NCBI RefSeq assembly: GCF_000422645.1
Contig: NZ_KE383896.1
Span: forward strand, 67,461 to 131,460
Reading direction: 5' to 3'
Origin: Ferrimonas futtsuensis DSM 18154
Lineage (GTDB): Bacteria; Pseudomonadota; Gammaproteobacteria; Enterobacterales; Shewanellaceae
Length of the DNA stretch: 64,000 nucleotides
Shown here piece after piece: positions 31,075 through 42,098 of this stretch (positions within the stretch are counted from its first letter, which is position 1; each line of letters starts with the position of its first letter). The position numbers and the translations under genes are program-made. The notes under the pieces were generated by a model. The model was not told the origin of the DNA. It saw only the letters and a program-made list of their open reading frames with translations, and searched no databases.

Positions 31075-33564
31075 TTAGAAAGTACGTCCAATATTGAAGG
31101 AGAACACTTCACTGTCATCCCCTTCGTACTCTTTGATCGGCTTCGCCAGACTGAACACCATGGGGCCCATGGGGGACAGCCACTGCACTGACAAACCCGC
31201 CGAAGCGCGGATTCGGCTAGGATCGGAGTAGTCCTGAATCTTTTCAAACTCGGACTGAGGCAGCGATCGGTAGCTCTCATAATCGAACTCAGTATCCCAT
31301 ACGTTACCGGCATCGACAAAGAAGCTGGTACGGACAGAGTTCTTATAGGACTCGTCCAGGAAAGGCGTCGGAATGATCAGCTCGGCACTCAGGGTCGCGA
31401 TGGCGTTACCACCGATGGAACGCCCGCTGTTCACCGCTACGGTATCAGGATCCCCGGGCAAACTACAGCCGCCAAAGTTTCCGCCTGGCAGTGGGATACA
31501 GGGCGTACCGTCACCGGTCAGGTAGAAGGCGCGCGGGCCCACGGAGTTGGTCTTGAAGCCCCGCAGCACGGTGGAACCACCGGCATAGAAGTTCTCCCAG
31601 AACGGCAGGATGTTGTCCTGATCCTGGTACTGGCCGTAGCCGTTACCATAACCCAGCTTACCCCGGGTCAGGAACACCCAGTCGTGAGTGCGGTTCAGCG
31701 GGAAGTAGAAGCTGGTGTCGAAGCTGACCTTGAAGTACTGAACGTCGGAGCCCGGAATGGTCATCTTACCAAACAGCTTCTGGTTGTTACCGGAAGTGGG
31801 GAAGGTGCCACGGTTCAGGGTGCTGCGGGTCCAGTTGGCGTTCAATTCATAGTTATCGAACGCCAGGGTGCTGCTGGAATCGGTGGGATCACCATAGATC
31901 TGGTAGAACTTCAGCACCTGCTGGTAAGGGGACACCTCAGACAGCTCGTTGTGACGGTAGAACAGGCCCAGCCCCAGGCGGTTGTACTCATTCACAGGCC
32001 AGGAGAGGTCGGCACCGATACCATAGGAGTTGTTCTTATAGGACTCCAGGTAGTACTCGTCGGCGTCAAACTCGGACCAGTAGACGTTGATGCCGGCGCT
32101 CACCCCATCCTTGGTGAAGTAGGGATCGCGGTAGGTGGCATTCACACTCTTCTGATAGGAGTTGTTGTTCAGGTTGATGGCAACGTTGTTACCTGTGCCC
32201 AGGAAGTTGCTCTGAGACACACCCAACTGCAGGCTCAGCTTACTCTCGGTGCCGTAACCCACACCGAAGTTGAAGGACCCGGATGGCTGCTCCTTCACCT
32301 TGTAGCTGACATCCACCAGGTCTTCGCTGCCGGGAACCGGGGTGGTTTCCACCTCGACGGTCTCAAAGAAGCCCAGACGGTTCAAACGCTCCTTGGACAG
32401 CTCCACGGAACGGCTGTTGAGCCAGGCGCCCTCAAGCTGACGCATCTCACGGCGAAGCACCTCATCCTTGGTCACCGTGTTGCCGGAGAAGCCCACGGAG
32501 CGTACGTAGATGCGTTTGCCGGGGTCGACATTGATGTTGAGGGAAACCTCTTTGGTTTCCTCGTCCACCTCAGGGTAGGTGGTCACCTTGGGATAGGCGT
32601 AGCCATAGCGCCCCAGGAACTTACCAATCAGCTCCTCGGTAAAGGTCACCTCTCCGCCATTGTACATTTCGCCGGATTCGATGGGCACCAGCGCCTTCAT
32701 CAGCGCCTCCTTGCCCAACAGCTCACCGGTGAGGTTAATCTCCTTGACGGTGTACTGCTCGCCCTCATCGACGTTCACGGTCACATAGAGGCCGGTCTTG
32801 TCCGGTGTCATCGCCACCTGAGTGGAGTCCACCTTGAATTTGAGGTAGCCGCGATCGTTGTAGTAGGAAGTCAGGGTTTCCAGATCCCCCTCCAGGCGCT
32901 GCTTCTGATAGCGGCGGTCGCCGAAGAAGTCCCACCAGGCCACGTAGTCGGTCAGCTCAAACAGGCCAATCAGCTCCTCGTCAGGGAACACGCTGTTGCC
33001 CACGATGTTGATCTGGTGAATGTCGGCGGCATCGCCCTCGGTAAACTTCAGCTTCAGCTCCACCCGGTTTCGAGGCAGGGTGATCACCTGCGCCTTCACC
33101 TTGGCGTTGTATTTACCGACGCTATAGTAGAAATCCTGCAGACTGCCCTCAATCTCGGTGAGGATGGTGCGGTCCAGGGGTTCGCCGGTTTTGATGCCGG
33201 ACCCGTCCAGACTCTCCTGCAGCTGCTCATCCTTGATATCTTTGTTGCCGTCGAACACGATGTCGGCAATGGTCGGCCGTTCGCGAACCAACACCACCAG
33301 GGTGTTGCCATCGCGAGCAACGGCGATGTCTTCAAAGTTATCGGAAGCGTAGAGGGAGCGAATCGCCCGCTGCAGGGCCAGGGTGTCCACCTGATCCCCC
33401 ACCTTCACAGGCAGATTCAGCAACGCAGCGCCAAGAGCAACCCGCTGTAACCCCTCAACCTTAATATCGTCAACCACAAAGGCGTCAAAGCCTGCAGCCT
33501 GCCCCTGTGCCGAAATGGCCGCACCGATGAAGACCATCGATGCCATAATTTTATTCAGTCTCAT
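31075..33564 (-). CDS. bamA: Outer-membrane protein assembly factor BamA
   Basis: 829 residues. Central subunit of the BAM complex. Seen: signal peptide ending near SAQGQAA, five POTRA domains (about 25-440; the first begins [16 protein letters not shown]), and a 16-strand barrel with the conserved L6 motif ([21 protein letters not shown] in E. coli, here LRGF) and a C-terminal aromatic residue (GRTF). An extracellular insert around [20 protein letters not shown] carries two cysteines. Between rseP and skp, as in E. coli. Confidence 0.98.
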   Translation of the reverse strand: MRLNKIMASMVFIGAAISAQGQAAGFDAFVVDDIKVEGLQRVALGAALLNLPVKVGDQVDTLALQRAIRSLYASDNFEDIAVARDGNTLVVLVRERPTIADIVFDGNKDIKDEQLQESLDGSGIKTGEPLDRTILTEIEGSLQDFYYSVGKYNAKVKAQVITLPRNRVELKLKFTEGDAADIHQINIVGNSVFPDEELIGLFELTDYVAWWDFFGDRRYQKQRLEGDLETLTSYYNDRGYLKFKVDSTQVAMTPDKTGLYVTVNVDEGEQYTVKEINLTGELLGKEALMKALVPIESGEMYNGGEVTFTEELIGKFLGRYGYAYPKVTTYPEVDEETKEVSLNINVDPGKRIYVRSVGFSGNTVTKDEVLRREMRQLEGAWLNSRSVELSKERLNRLGFFETVEVETTPVPGSEDLVDVSYKVKEQPSGSFNFGVGYGTESKLSLQLGVSQSNFLGTGNNVAINLNNNSYQKSVNATYRDPYFTKDGVSAGINVYWSEFDADEYYLESYKNNSYGIGADLSWPVNEYNRLGLGLFYRHNELSEVSPYQQVLKFYQIYGDPTDSSSTLAFDNYELNANWTRSTLNRGTFPTSGNNQKLFGKMTIPGSDVQYFKVSFDTSFYFPLNRTHDWVFLTRGKLGYGNGYGQYQDQDNILPFWENFYAGGSTVLRGFKTNSVGPRAFYLTGDGTPCIPLPGGNFGGCSLPGDPDTVAVNSGRSIGGNAIATLSAELIIPTPFLDESYKNSVRTSFFVDAGNVWDTEFDYESYRSLPQSEFEKIQDYSDPSRIRASAGLSVQWLSPMGPMVFSLAKPIKEYEGDDSEVFSFNIGRTF

Positions 33565-33593
33565 AGACGAAGATTCTTATTATTTCCTTGGGC

Positions 33594-34943
33594 TTACAGT
33601 CGTGCTACGTCATTGACGATAGCGATAATCATCAACATCAGAACCAATGCGGATCCGATGCGATACCCCACATCCTGAATCCGTTCAGGAACCGGCTTAC
33701 CGGTTACCAGCTCCACGGCGAAGTAGAGCAGGTGGCCCCCATCCAGTACCGGCAGAGGCAGTAAATTGATGATCCCCAGGTTGACGCTGATCAGCGCCAG
33801 GAACCCCAGGAAGTAGACCAGACCGAATCCTGCGGTGCTGCCTGCCCCCTGAGCAATGGAGATGGGACCACTTAGGTTACTCACCGCAAGGTCCCCAGTA
33901 AACAATTTACCTATTGTTTTTAACGTCAGCTCAACCAGCTGCCAGGTGCGATCCAGCGAGGGACCCACGGCAGACAGCAATCCGTAGCTGAGATCCACCT
34001 GATACTCCTTGGGCCAGGGTTCCATGGTTGGGGAGATCCCCACCTTGCCCACCAGCCTGCCCTCCTCCGAGGTCACCTCATCGGGCACCACAGTCAGGGT
34101 CATGCTGTTGAAATCACGCTGTATGGTGAAGCTCATCGCTTTGCCCGGGTGGGCCTCCACCTCGGCAACCAGCAGCTCCCAGTCGTGGTAGGGCTCACCG
34201 TTGACCGCCATCAGCTTGTCCCCGACCCGGATGCCGGCCTCATAGGCGGCCCCCTCTTCGGTTACCAGGCCCAGGACGTTGCTGACCTGAGGTCGCCAGG
34301 GCATCACCCCCAGGCTGACGAACAGAGGCTCTTTATCCGGCTGCACCTTCCAGTCAGAGATGTTCAGGTTGACGGTTCTGGGCCGGCCATCCTCCTCCAG
34401 GGTCAGAGTCATCTGCTCGTTGCCAATGTACTCCACCATGGCCAGGTTGACCGCCTCCCAATCCACCGTCTCCCGCTGACCGACCCGGGTAATGATCGAT
34501 TTGGGGGAGATGGCCGCCTCGGCGGCGATGGTGCTGGGTGCCACCTCTCCCACCACGGGACGCACTGTGGGCACGCCCATCAGGAACATCACATAGAAGG
34601 CGAAGATGGCAAAGGCAAAGTTGGCCAAAGGTCCGGCGGCAACAATGGCGATCCGCTGCCAAACCGTTTTGGCGTCGAAGGCCTGCGCCTTGAGATGATC
34701 GGGAACCTCCTCGACGCGGCTGTCCAGCATCTTGACGTAACCACCCAGAGGGATGGCAGACAGGCTGTACTCAGTGCCGTCCTTACCGATTCGACGAAGC
34801 AGCACCTTGCCGAAGCCGATGGAGAATCGCTCCACCTTGACTCCGCAACGGCGAGCCACCCAAAAGTGGCCATATTCGTGAACGGCAATCAGGATTCCCA
34901 GGGCAACCAGAAAGGCGCCGAGACTCCAAAAAAACTGAAACAT
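33594..34943 (-). CDS. rseP: Site-2 intramembrane protease RseP
   Basis: 449 residues (E. coli 450). Cuts the anti-sigma factor RseA after DegS, releasing sigma E, and clears signal peptides. Seen: zinc motif HEYGH in the first membrane helix, two tandem PDZ domains (about 110-310), and the third-ligand motif NLLPLPVLDGGHLL near the C-terminus. Its ATG overlaps the dxr stop by one base. Confidence 0.97.
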   Translation of the reverse strand: MFQFFWSLGAFLVALGILIAVHEYGHFWVARRCGVKVERFSIGFGKVLLRRIGKDGTEYSLSAIPLGGYVKMLDSRVEEVPDHLKAQAFDAKTVWQRIAIVAAGPLANFAFAIFAFYVMFLMGVPTVRPVVGEVAPSTIAAEAAISPKSIITRVGQRETVDWEAVNLAMVEYIGNEQMTLTLEEDGRPRTVNLNISDWKVQPDKEPLFVSLGVMPWRPQVSNVLGLVTEEGAAYEAGIRVGDKLMAVNGEPYHDWELLVAEVEAHPGKAMSFTIQRDFNSMTLTVVPDEVTSEEGRLVGKVGISPTMEPWPKEYQVDLSYGLLSAVGPSLDRTWQLVELTLKTIGKLFTGDLAVSNLSGPISIAQGAGSTAGFGLVYFLGFLALISVNLGIINLLPLPVLDGGHLLYFAVELVTGKPVPERIQDVGYRIGSALVLMLMIIAIVNDVARL

Positions 34944-36133
34944 TAAGCTCCTCTGGCGATCCAGCTGTCGGCCAACACTCTGGCCTCCCTGTCCAACTCA
35001 CCGAGGGCGGACAAGGTCATCAAGGGGCTCAGGTCCGCCCGTTCCAGACAGTGGGCGTTGACCCGGGCAATGTCGGTAAACCTGATCTGTCCTTTCAGAA
35101 ACGCCGCCACCGCCTGTTCGTTGGCAGCATTGAGTACCGTGGTTGCCTCCTGGCCACTGTTGCAGGCGTCCATCGCCAGCTTCAGGCAGGGGTAACGCTG
35201 GAAATCCGGCGCTTCGAAGGTTAATTGTCCGACCTTGAAGAAATCCAAAGGTTCCACGCCGCTGTGGATTCGAGTCGGATGGGAAAGACTGTGGGCAATG
35301 GGTGTACGCATGTCAGGCTGACCCATCTGGGCCAGCACCGAGCCATCCTGGTACTGCACCATGGAGTGGATGACACTCTGAGGATGGATCACCACCTGAA
35401 CCTGTTCTGGGGTGGCGTTAAACAACCAGCGTGCTTCGATGTACTCCAGCCCCTTGTTCATCATGGAGGCGGAGTCGACGGAGATCTTCTGCCCCATGCT
35501 CCAGTTGGGGTGGGCGCAGGCCTCGGCCGGAGTAATGAGATCAAAGCTGTCCAGGGCTCGGGTGCGGAAAGGGCCGCCAGAGCCGGTCAGCAGCAGGTGG
35601 GAGATGCCGTTGCCGGCCAGGTCACAGTGACCCAGGGTGTCCTGAACCTGTGTGGGCAGGCTCTGGAAGATGGCGTTGTGCTCGCTGTCCACCGGCAACA
35701 GGGTGGCGCCATGTTCGCGCACCGCGTCCATAAACAGCCGCCCGGACACCACCAGGGCCTCCTTGTTGGCCAGCAGAATCCGCTTGCCCTTGCGCACCGC
35801 TGCCAGGGTGGAATTGAGACCCGCGGCACCGACGATGGCGGCCATCACCACATCCACACTATCCAGTTCGGCCACCTCGGCCAGGGCCTGCTCACCGGCC
35901 AGCACCTGGGTATCCACCTTGCCGCTCAGCGCCTTCTCCAGGGCCTGGGCCGCATCGGCGTCCACCATCACCGCGTAGGCTGGGCGAAACTCCTCGCACA
36001 GGGCCACCATCGCCTGCCAGTTGCCATTGGCGGTCAATACCTCGACCCCATACTGCTCTGGATGACGGCGCACTACGTCCAGGGTGCTGCTACCAATGGA
36101 GCCTGTGGCCCCAAACAGCGCGAGTCTTTGCAT
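34943..36133 (-). CDS. dxr: 1-deoxy-D-xylulose-5-phosphate reductoisomerase
   Basis: 396 residues (E. coli 398). Second step of the MEP isoprenoid route, NADPH-dependent. Seen: [14 protein letters not shown] nucleotide-binding start, [12 protein letters not shown] metal and substrate loop, [10 protein letters not shown] and [18 protein letters not shown]. The ATG at 36133 gives the family-like [12 protein letters not shown] and lies 2 bp after the cdsA stop; a GTG at 36145 is an alternative. The product feeds UppS nearby. Confidence 0.97.
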   Translation of the reverse strand: MQRLALFGATGSIGSSTLDVVRRHPEQYGVEVLTANGNWQAMVALCEEFRPAYAVMVDADAAQALEKALSGKVDTQVLAGEQALAEVAELDSVDVVMAAIVGAAGLNSTLAAVRKGKRILLANKEALVVSGRLFMDAVREHGATLLPVDSEHNAIFQSLPTQVQDTLGHCDLAGNGISHLLLTGSGGPFRTRALDSFDLITPAEACAHPNWSMGQKISVDSASMMNKGLEYIEARWLFNATPEQVQVVIHPQSVIHSMVQYQDGSVLAQMGQPDMRTPIAHSLSHPTRIHSGVEPLDFFKVGQLTFEAPDFQRYPCLKLAMDACNSGQEATTVLNAANEQAVAAFLKGQIRFTDIARVNAHCLERADLSPLMTLSALGELDREARVLADSWIARGA

Positions 36134-36135
36134 GG

Positions 36136-36993
36136 TCAAATCCACCAGTAAAGGTACAGCAGGGCAAACACCGGCATCGCGGCGGTGATGCTGTCAATTC
36201 GATCAAGGATACCACCATGACCGGGCAACAGGCGACCACTGTCCTTGATGTTGGCACTGCGCTTGAACATGCTTTCAGACAGGTCCCCCAGAGCGGAGGA
36301 GAGTGCGGTCAGCAATACTGCCGCCAGCACTGGAATAAAACCGTTATTGGGCAAATAGTTCCAGGCAGCTGCCGCCAGCAGGGCACACACCAGCAGACCA
36401 CCGGCCAGACCTTCGATGGTTTTCCCCGGGCTCACGTGGCGGGCCAGTTTGTGCTTGCCGAAGGCGCGACCGAAGAAGTAGGCGCCGGTGTCCGCGCCCC
36501 AGACAATCAGCAGCACTGCCAGCACCAGGTAGGCACCATAGTGAGGATCCTGCATCTGAGGGGCGCTGTGCAGCACCAGCATGGCCACAAAGGCCGGCAA
36601 CAGCGTCAGCTGACCAAACACCGCCTTGAGCACCATGGAGTGGTGCCAGACGCGAACCGAGCGCACATAGGTCACCACCAGCCCCAGGGCGATCAGCCAC
36701 CAGAGGCCGCCCACCTGGAGCAGTCCCTCGGCCAGGGGGTGCAGCTTGTCGCCCAGCCAGAGCAGATCACTGGGCACCATGAAGTAGAAGGCACCCATGA
36801 GCACGGCCATGGAGAGGGTAAAACTGGCTTGAATCAGGCGATCACCTGGTTGAATGAAACTGCCCCACTCTTTGGAGGCCAACAGGATCACCAGGGCGAT
36901 GGCCAGGGCGAAGCCGTCCGCAGACAACAGGAAGATGGCGGCCAGTGCTGCCGGCAGCAGCAGCACGGCGGTTAAAACTCGTTGCTTAAGCAA
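36136..36993 (-). CDS. cdsA: Phosphatidate cytidylyltransferase
   Basis: 285 residues, as in E. coli. Makes CDP-diacylglycerol from phosphatidate and CTP in the inner membrane. Seen: about eight hydrophobic helices and the C-terminal signature with [20 protein letters not shown] and DRIDS. The start is a TTG at 36993 ([14 protein letters not shown]), 6-7 bp after AGAGG; it matches the E. coli N-terminus MLKYR in position. Confidence 0.95.
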   Translation of the reverse strand: MLKQRVLTAVLLLPAALAAIFLLSADGFALAIALVILLASKEWGSFIQPGDRLIQASFTLSMAVLMGAFYFMVPSDLLWLGDKLHPLAEGLLQVGGLWWLIALGLVVTYVRSVRVWHHSMVLKAVFGQLTLLPAFVAMLVLHSAPQMQDPHYGAYLVLAVLLIVWGADTGAYFFGRAFGKHKLARHVSPGKTIEGLAGGLLVCALLAAAAWNYLPNNGFIPVLAAVLLTALSSALGDLSESMFKRSANIKDSGRLLPGHGGILDRIDSITAAMPVFALLYLYWWI

Positions 36994-37020
36994 AAAAAAC
37001 CTCTTTGGGTTGAATTCTTG

Positions 37021-37779
37021 TTATGGGGCCGAGACCTGGGCGCTGGTCTGGCCGAAGCGACGCTGTCGTCCGCAATACTCGTCGAGGCAACTCTCCAGCG
37101 CCCGCTCGTCAAAGTCGGGCCACAACACCGGGCTGAACACCAGCTCGGCGTACGCCGCCTGCCACAGGATAAAGTTGCTGATTCTGTGCTCGCCGCCGGT
37201 ACGCACCAGCAGATCCACCTCGGGCAGATCCGCCATGGTCAGGTAACGGCTGATGGTGTCTTCACAGATCTGCTCCATATCCAGGTGGCCCTGCTTCACC
37301 TCTTCGGCCACACGGCGGGCCGCCTGCATCATGTCCCAACGGCCACCGTAGTTGGCGGCCACATTGAGCACCAGGCCCTGGCAGTCGGCGGTCATCGCCT
37401 CCGCCTTGCGGATACGTTGCTGCAAGTCATCGCTGAAGGCAGAGACATCCCCCACCACCTTCAAGCGAACATCGTTGCTCTTGAGCAACTTTACCTCACG
37501 GGACAACACCGTCATAAACAGCCGCATCAATAATGCGACCTCACGCTCCGGACGCCGCCAGTTTTCACTGGAAAACGCGAACAAGGTCAACGCCTTGATT
37601 CCGTGTTTGCGACAAACGCGAACCGCTTCGCGAACCGCCTTAACCCCGGCACGGTGACCGGCAAACCTGGGGCGCCCCTTGGACTCGGCCCAACGGCCAT
37701 TGCCATCCATGATGACGGCAATGTGTCTCGGCAGAGACTCGGCAGATGCCGCTGGTGAGGAATCACGACTACTGAGCAT
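37021..37779 (-). CDS. uppS: Undecaprenyl diphosphate synthase (cis-prenyltransferase)
   Basis: 252 residues (E. coli 253). Adds eight isoprene units to farnesyl diphosphate, giving the lipid carrier for peptidoglycan and O-antigen. Seen: HIAVIMDGNGRWAESKG with catalytic Asp, GHRAGVKAVRE, TLFAFSSENWRRP, and LLVRTGGEHRISNFILWQ. The ATG at 37779 gives the family length. A reading from 37854 would add a hydrophobic stretch, but it is unlike other UppS proteins. Confidence 0.95.
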   Translation of the reverse strand: MLSSRDSSPAASAESLPRHIAVIMDGNGRWAESKGRPRFAGHRAGVKAVREAVRVCRKHGIKALTLFAFSSENWRRPEREVALLMRLFMTVLSREVKLLKSNDVRLKVVGDVSAFSDDLQQRIRKAEAMTADCQGLVLNVAANYGGRWDMMQAARRVAEEVKQGHLDMEQICEDTISRYLTMADLPEVDLLVRTGGEHRISNFILWQAAYAELVFSPVLWPDFDERALESCLDEYCGRQRRFGQTSAQVSAP

Positions 37780-37868
37780 GAAGGTGTTAATCCCGGCAAA
37801 TAAAAACAGAAACGCCGCGTAGTATATCCAAACGCGGCGTCGATTCGCTAGCAAACGGGGACGTTTGC

Positions 37869-38426
37869 TTAGATCTCCATCAGCTCGGCTTCTTTCTCAG
37901 CCAGAACCACGTCGACCGCTTTCACGAACTTGTCGGTCAGCTTCTGGATGTCATCCTCAGCGCGACGGGCATCGTCCTCACTGATCTCCTTCTCTTTTTC
38001 CAGCTCCTTAATGTGGGAGTTGGCGTCACGACGGATGTTACGGATGGCCACTTTGCCGTTTTCAGCTTCGGCACGAACCACTTTAACCAGATCCTTACGG
38101 CGCTCTTCAGTCAGAGGAGGCAGCGGGATGCGGATGGTGGTCCCGGCGGAATTGGGGTTCAGACCCAGGTCAGACGCCATGATCGCCTTTTCAACCGCCT
38201 GAATCATGCTGCGGTCAAACACGGTCACAGCCAGGGTACGGCTGTCTTCGGTGGAGATGTTGGCCACCTGCTTCAGGGGAGTATCGGCGCCGTAGTAGGA
38301 GACTACGATGGTGTCCAGCAGGCTGGGGTGAGCCCGGCCGGTACGTACCTTGGCCATCTGAGTGCGGCAGGCTTCCACACTTTTATCCATGCGCGCTTCG
38401 GCGTCTTGCTTAATGTCGTTAATCAC
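37869..38426 (-). CDS. frr: Ribosome recycling factor
   Basis: 185 residues, as in E. coli. Splits post-termination ribosomes with EF-G. Seen: all-helical domain I with [15 protein letters not shown] and [14 protein letters not shown], and [18 protein letters not shown] start at 38426 with AAGGAAG upstream. 38 bp after pyrH. Confidence 0.97.
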   Translation of the reverse strand: MINDIKQDAEARMDKSVEACRTQMAKVRTGRAHPSLLDTIVVSYYGADTPLKQVANISTEDSRTLAVTVFDRSMIQAVEKAIMASDLGLNPNSAGTTIRIPLPPLTEERRKDLVKVVRAEAENGKVAIRNIRRDANSHIKELEKEKEISEDDARRAEDDIQKLTDKFVKAVDVVLAEKEAELMEI

Positions 38427-38464
38427 GGTGAACTTCCTTACGGTGTCAACTCGATTCGTAAAAA

Positions 38465-39190
38465 TTAGTTGGTGATCAGGGTGCCGTTGGCTTCGCCCAT
38501 CACTGCCCGGCGCAGGGCGCCCGGCTCGTTCATGTTAAAGACCAGCAGAGGCAGGTTATGGTCCCTGGCCAGAGTAAAAGCAGACAAGTCCATGACTTTC
38601 AGCTCTTTCTCCAGAACCTCTTTGTAGGTGATTTTATCATACTTCACGGCGTCCGGATTGGTAACCGGGTCATCTGAGTAAACTCCGTCCACCTTGGTGC
38701 CCTTTAACACCACATCCGCTTCGATCTCGATGCCGCGCAGACAGCAGGCAGAATCCGTGGTGAAGAAGGGGTTACCGGTGCCGGCAGAGAAGATCACCAC
38801 CCGGCCCTGTTTCAGCAGGCTGATCGCTTCGGCCCAGCTGTAGTTGTCACAAACGCCGTTGAGGGGGATGGCCGACATCAGTCGGGCATTCACATAGGCA
38901 CGGTGCAGTGCGTCACGCATCGCCAGGCCGTTCATCACGGTGGCCAGCATGCCCATGTGATCACCCACCACCCGGTTCATGCCGGCTTTCGCCAGACCTT
39001 CACCGCGGAATAGGTTGCCACCGCCAATCACCAAACCTACCTGCACACCCAGCTCAACCAGCTCCTTGATCTCCTGCGCCATACGGTCAAGAACCTTGGC
39101 GTCGATGCCGAAGCCCTCGTCGCCCTGGAGTGCTTCACCACTGAGTTTTAACAAGATGCGTCGAAATGCGGGTTTTGGATTGGTGCTCAT
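38465..39190 (-). CDS. pyrH: UMP kinase
   Basis: 241 residues, as in E. coli. Phosphorylates UMP to UDP; hexameric, regulated by GTP and UTP. Seen: [40 protein letters not shown], and [15 protein letters not shown]. The ATG at 39190 ([13 protein letters not shown]) fits the family; an upstream in-frame ATG at 39247 would add an unrelated 19 residues. Confidence 0.97.
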   Translation of the reverse strand: MSTNPKPAFRRILLKLSGEALQGDEGFGIDAKVLDRMAQEIKELVELGVQVGLVIGGGNLFRGEGLAKAGMNRVVGDHMGMLATVMNGLAMRDALHRAYVNARLMSAIPLNGVCDNYSWAEAISLLKQGRVVIFSAGTGNPFFTTDSACCLRGIEIEADVVLKGTKVDGVYSDDPVTNPDAVKYDKITYKEVLEKELKVMDLSAFTLARDHNLPLLVFNMNEPGALRRAVMGEANGTLITN

Positions 39191-39260
39191 CTTTTTCTCT
39201 ATCCTGAATAATAAAAGACCGCGACAGGAGGCCGCGGTCTGCATCAACTAAGCGTTGGCC

Positions 39261-40136
39261 TTAGGCCTTCTTGGCAGCTTCGATTTGAGCCGCTACTTCA
39301 GCAGCGAAATCTTCTTCAGCTTTCTCGATACCTTCACCCACTTCCAGACGTACGAAGTTGGTTACATCGGCACCCTTGTCAGCCAGCAGCTTGCCACAGG
39401 AGATGGAAGGATCCTTAACGAAAGGCTGACCGGTCAGAGAGATCTCACCGGTGAACTTCTTCATGCGGCCTTCAACCATCTTCTCGGCGATCTCCTGAGG
39501 CTTGCCGGAGTTAACGGCAATCTCAACCTGGATAGCGCGCTCTTTGGCAACCACTTCGGCATCCACATCTTCAGGCTTCACGAACTGAGGGTTAGAAGCT
39601 GCAACGTGCATGGCGATGTCTTTGGCCAGTTCGGCGTCGCCGCCGTTCAGGGCAGCTACAACACCGATCTTGCCGCCGTGGATGTAAGCACCCAGGTTGG
39701 CGCCTTCAACCAGAACTACGCGGCGAACGTTCATGTTCTCACCGATCTTGGCAACCAGGTTGGCACGAGTTTCTTCAACGGTGATGCCGTCCAGCTCAGC
39801 AGCGTTCAGGGCTTCAACGGAGTCGATCTTACCAGCCAGGGCTACGTCAGCAACCTTGTTGGCGAACGCCAGGAAGCTCTCGTCGCGGGCAACGAAGTCG
39901 GTTTCACAGTTTACTTCAACCATTGCGGCCAGACCGTCGTTGCTCTTAACGATGATCACACCTTCAGCAGCGATACGACCAGCTTTCTTGGCAGCTTTGG
40001 CCTGACCGGACTTACGCATGTTCTCAATGGCCAGCTCGATGTCACCGTTGGTCTCAACCAGGGCTTTTTTGCAGTCCATCATGCCAGCGCCGGTGCGCTC
40101 GCGCAGCTCTTTTACCAGGGCAGCGGTAATTGCCAT
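39261..40136 (-). CDS. tsf: Elongation factor Ts
   Basis: 291 residues (E. coli 283). Nucleotide exchange factor for EF-Tu. Seen: N-terminal UBA-like domain with [16 protein letters not shown], the [13 protein letters not shown] signature, and the coiled-coil and subdomain C region. Separated from rpsB by 121 bp containing an attenuator-type hairpin. pyrH follows 70 bp later. Confidence 0.97.
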   Translation of the reverse strand: MAITAALVKELRERTGAGMMDCKKALVETNGDIELAIENMRKSGQAKAAKKAGRIAAEGVIIVKSNDGLAAMVEVNCETDFVARDESFLAFANKVADVALAGKIDSVEALNAAELDGITVEETRANLVAKIGENMNVRRVVLVEGANLGAYIHGGKIGVVAALNGGDAELAKDIAMHVAASNPQFVKPEDVDAEVVAKERAIQVEIAVNSGKPQEIAEKMVEGRMKKFTGEISLTGQPFVKDPSISCGKLLADKGADVTNFVRLEVGEGIEKAEEDFAAEVAAQIEAAKKA

Positions 40137-40173
40137 GTCCAATTCCTCTATGACTTGCGTCTTTTGAATACTT

Positions 40174-40203
40174 AAAAAAACAGGGGCCACGATGGGCCCC
40201 TGT
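40174..40203 (-). terminator. Attenuator between rpsB and tsf
   Basis: On the minus strand ACAGGGGCC and GGCCCCTGT form a 9-bp stem, followed by a run of seven T. It lies within the rpsB-tsf operon, so it probably reduces rather than ends transcription, matching the higher need for S2 than for EF-Ts. A second dyad (TTAACCAA/TTTGGTTAA, 40203-40226) lies just upstream in the transcript. Confidence 0.85.
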
Positions 40204-40257
40204 TAACCAATAACCTTTTGGTTAATAAGGGGCGAGTAAACTCACGCCTTATTATGC

Positions 40258-40986
40258 TTATTCAGCTTCTACGAAACCGTCTTGCTCAGCCTGAACAGCC
40301 AGGTCCTGGTTGCGACCTTCGGTTACAGCTTCAGCAACAGCGCCGGTGTACAGCTGGATAGCACGGATTGCATCGTCGTTACCGGGGATAACGTAATCGA
40401 TGCCGTCTGGGTTGGAGTTGGTATCAACTACGGCAACTACTGGGATACCCAGGTTGTTGGCTTCCTTGATGGCAATGTGCTCGTGCTCGGCGTCGATCAC
40501 GAAGATAGCATCAGGCAGGCCGCCCATGTTTTTGATACCGCCCAGAGACTTCTCCAGCTTAACCATTTCACGAGTACGCATCAGCGCCTCTTTCTTGGTC
40601 AGCTTCTCGAAGGTGCCGTCTTGGCTCTGAGCTTCCAGGTCCTTCAGACGCTTGATGGACTGACGAACGGTCTTCCAGTTGGTCAGCATGCCGCCCAACC
40701 AACGGTGGTCAACGTAGAACTGGTCACATTTCAGAGCAGATTCTTTGATGCTCTGACCAGCAGCGCGCTTGGTACCAACAAACAGGATTTTACCCTTCTT
40801 GGATGCAACGTTGCCCAGGAAAGCCAGAGCGTCGTTCATCATAGGAACGGTGGATTCCAGGTTGATGATGTGAACACGGTTACGTGCGCCGAAGATGAAA
40901 GGCTTCATCTTAGGGTTCCAGTAACGGGTTTGGTGACCGAAGTGCACACCGGCCTTCAGCATGTCGCGCATAGATACAGTTGCCAT
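40258..40986 (-). CDS. rpsB: 30S ribosomal protein S2
   Basis: 242 residues (E. coli 241). Seen: [27 protein letters not shown]-type N-terminus, the [16 protein letters not shown] segment, [14 protein letters not shown], and [15 protein letters not shown]. The ATG at 40986 is chosen from family N-termini; an upstream in-frame start adds four residues. Head of the long minus-strand run, divergent from map. Confidence 0.98.
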   Translation of the reverse strand: MATVSMRDMLKAGVHFGHQTRYWNPKMKPFIFGARNRVHIINLESTVPMMNDALAFLGNVASKKGKILFVGTKRAAGQSIKESALKCDQFYVDHRWLGGMLTNWKTVRQSIKRLKDLEAQSQDGTFEKLTKKEALMRTREMVKLEKSLGGIKNMGGLPDAIFVIDAEHEHIAIKEANNLGIPVVAVVDTNSNPDGIDYVIPGNDDAIRAIQLYTGAVAEAVTEGRNQDLAVQAEQDGFVEAE

Positions 40987-40991
40987 GAGAT

Positions 40992-41090
40992 TCCTCAATA
41001 ATATATGGGGTTAAGCCTCCACGTATCCCATGACCCGACCCCTGAGGGCACCCCGGACCATGTGCCGATACGTGTGTGGTTTAATAACAA
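40992..41090 (-). promoter_or_regulatory. rpsB leader, candidate S2 autoregulatory element
   Basis: The transcribed leader contains CCGGGGTGCC, GGGTCGGGTCATGGGATACG and GTGGAGGCTTAACCCC just before the start region. This closely follows the E. coli rpsB 5' region as I recall it (GGGAUACGUGGAGGCAUAACCCC). Known: S2 represses its own mRNA through the leader in gammaproteobacteria. An AT-rich promoter stretch lies upstream at about 41085-41105. Confidence 0.65.
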
Positions 41091-41254
41091 TTTAACGATA
41101 TAATGGCGCCATTGTTCGCTTGGGAACCCAAACCTGATGGTCAGGGGTCCGTTCAAGACTCAACAGAACCGGCGCGCTTTATACCATACTGGGGCGTAAA
41201 GCTCAACCTGGCCCGGTTTCCCAGAGCCCGAAATTCGATAGAAAGAGTAGACTA

Positions 41255-42043
41255 ATGAGCATCGTTATCAAAACCCCAGAGCAGATCGAAAAGATGCGCG
41301 TGGCCGGCCGCCTGGCTGCCGAGGTGCTGGAGATGATCGCACCCCACGTGAAGAAAGGGGTAACCACGGAAGAGTTGAATACGCTCTGTCATAACTACAT
41401 TGTTGATGTACAACAGGCGATTCCAGCCCCGCTGGATTACCACGGCTTCCCCAAGTCCACCTGCATCTCCATCAATGAAGTGGTGTGTCACGGCATCCCC
41501 TCTCACAAGAAGCTGAAAGAGGGTGACCTCGTCAACATCGATATTACGGTGATCAAGGATGGCTTCCACGGTGACACCTCAAGGATGTTCATTGTCGGCC
41601 AGACCCCGCCTCGCAACAAGAAACTGGTGCAGGTGGCCCAGGACTCCCTCTACGCCGCCATCCGCCAGATTCGCCCCGGACTGTGCATGAGCGAGATCGG
41701 TGCCATCATTCAGCCCATCGCCGAACGCGAAGGTTTCTCCGTGGTGCGGGACTACTGCGGTCACGGCATCGGTGAGAAGTTTCACGAGGAGCCGCAGATC
41801 CTCCACTACCGCAACCGCGCCAAGCTGACTCTGCAGGCGGGCATGTGTTTCACCATCGAGCCCATGGTCAATGCCGGCGACTACCGCTGTAAGCTGAACA
41901 AGAAAGATGGCTGGACTGTCACCACCAAGGACGGCCAGCCCTCTGCCCAGTGGGAGCACACCCTGCTGGTGACCGAAGATGGCGTCGAAGTGCTGACTTT
42001 GCGGAGCGATGAAACCCTGGAAAGGGTGATCTCCCACTCCTGA
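41255..42043 (+). CDS. map: Methionine aminopeptidase, type I
   Basis: 262 residues (E. coli 264). Removes the initiator methionine. Seen: pita-bread fold with metal ligands in VNIDITVIKDGFHGDTS (two Asp), CGHGIGEKFHEEP (His), FTIEPMVNAG (Glu) and the final Glu in QWEHTLLVTEDG. Divergent from rpsB and followed by glnD and dapD, as in E. coli. Confidence 0.97.
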   Translation: MSIVIKTPEQIEKMRVAGRLAAEVLEMIAPHVKKGVTTEELNTLCHNYIVDVQQAIPAPLDYHGFPKSTCISINEVVCHGIPSHKKLKEGDLVNIDITVIKDGFHGDTSRMFIVGQTPPRNKKLVQVAQDSLYAAIRQIRPGLCMSEIGAIIQPIAEREGFSVVRDYCGHGIGEKFHEEPQILHYRNRAKLTLQAGMCFTIEPMVNAGDYRCKLNKKDGWTVTTKDGQPSAQWEHTLLVTEDGVEVLTLRSDETLERVISHS

Positions 42044-42098
42044 CCTCTCACCGACCCGCCGCCGGTGCGGCGGGTCCCCCACAAGGACCCTCGCCGGC

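Noticed and set aside
31684-33450. A 588-codon open frame antisense to bamA, and similar frames antisense to aacS (2319-3947) and the CPA2 gene (18947-20308)
   Set aside because: Same cause: mirror frames of GC-rich genes, with low-complexity translations and no ribosome sites.
37780-37854. Longer uppS with a hydrophobic N-terminus
   Set aside because: Other UppS proteins are soluble and start near the ATG at 37779, which gives the normal length.
40203-40226. TTAACCAA/TTTGGTTAA dyad as a second terminator between rpsB and tsf
   Set aside because: AT-rich stem without a T-run in the transcribed direction; the adjacent GC-rich stem with seven T is the real attenuator.
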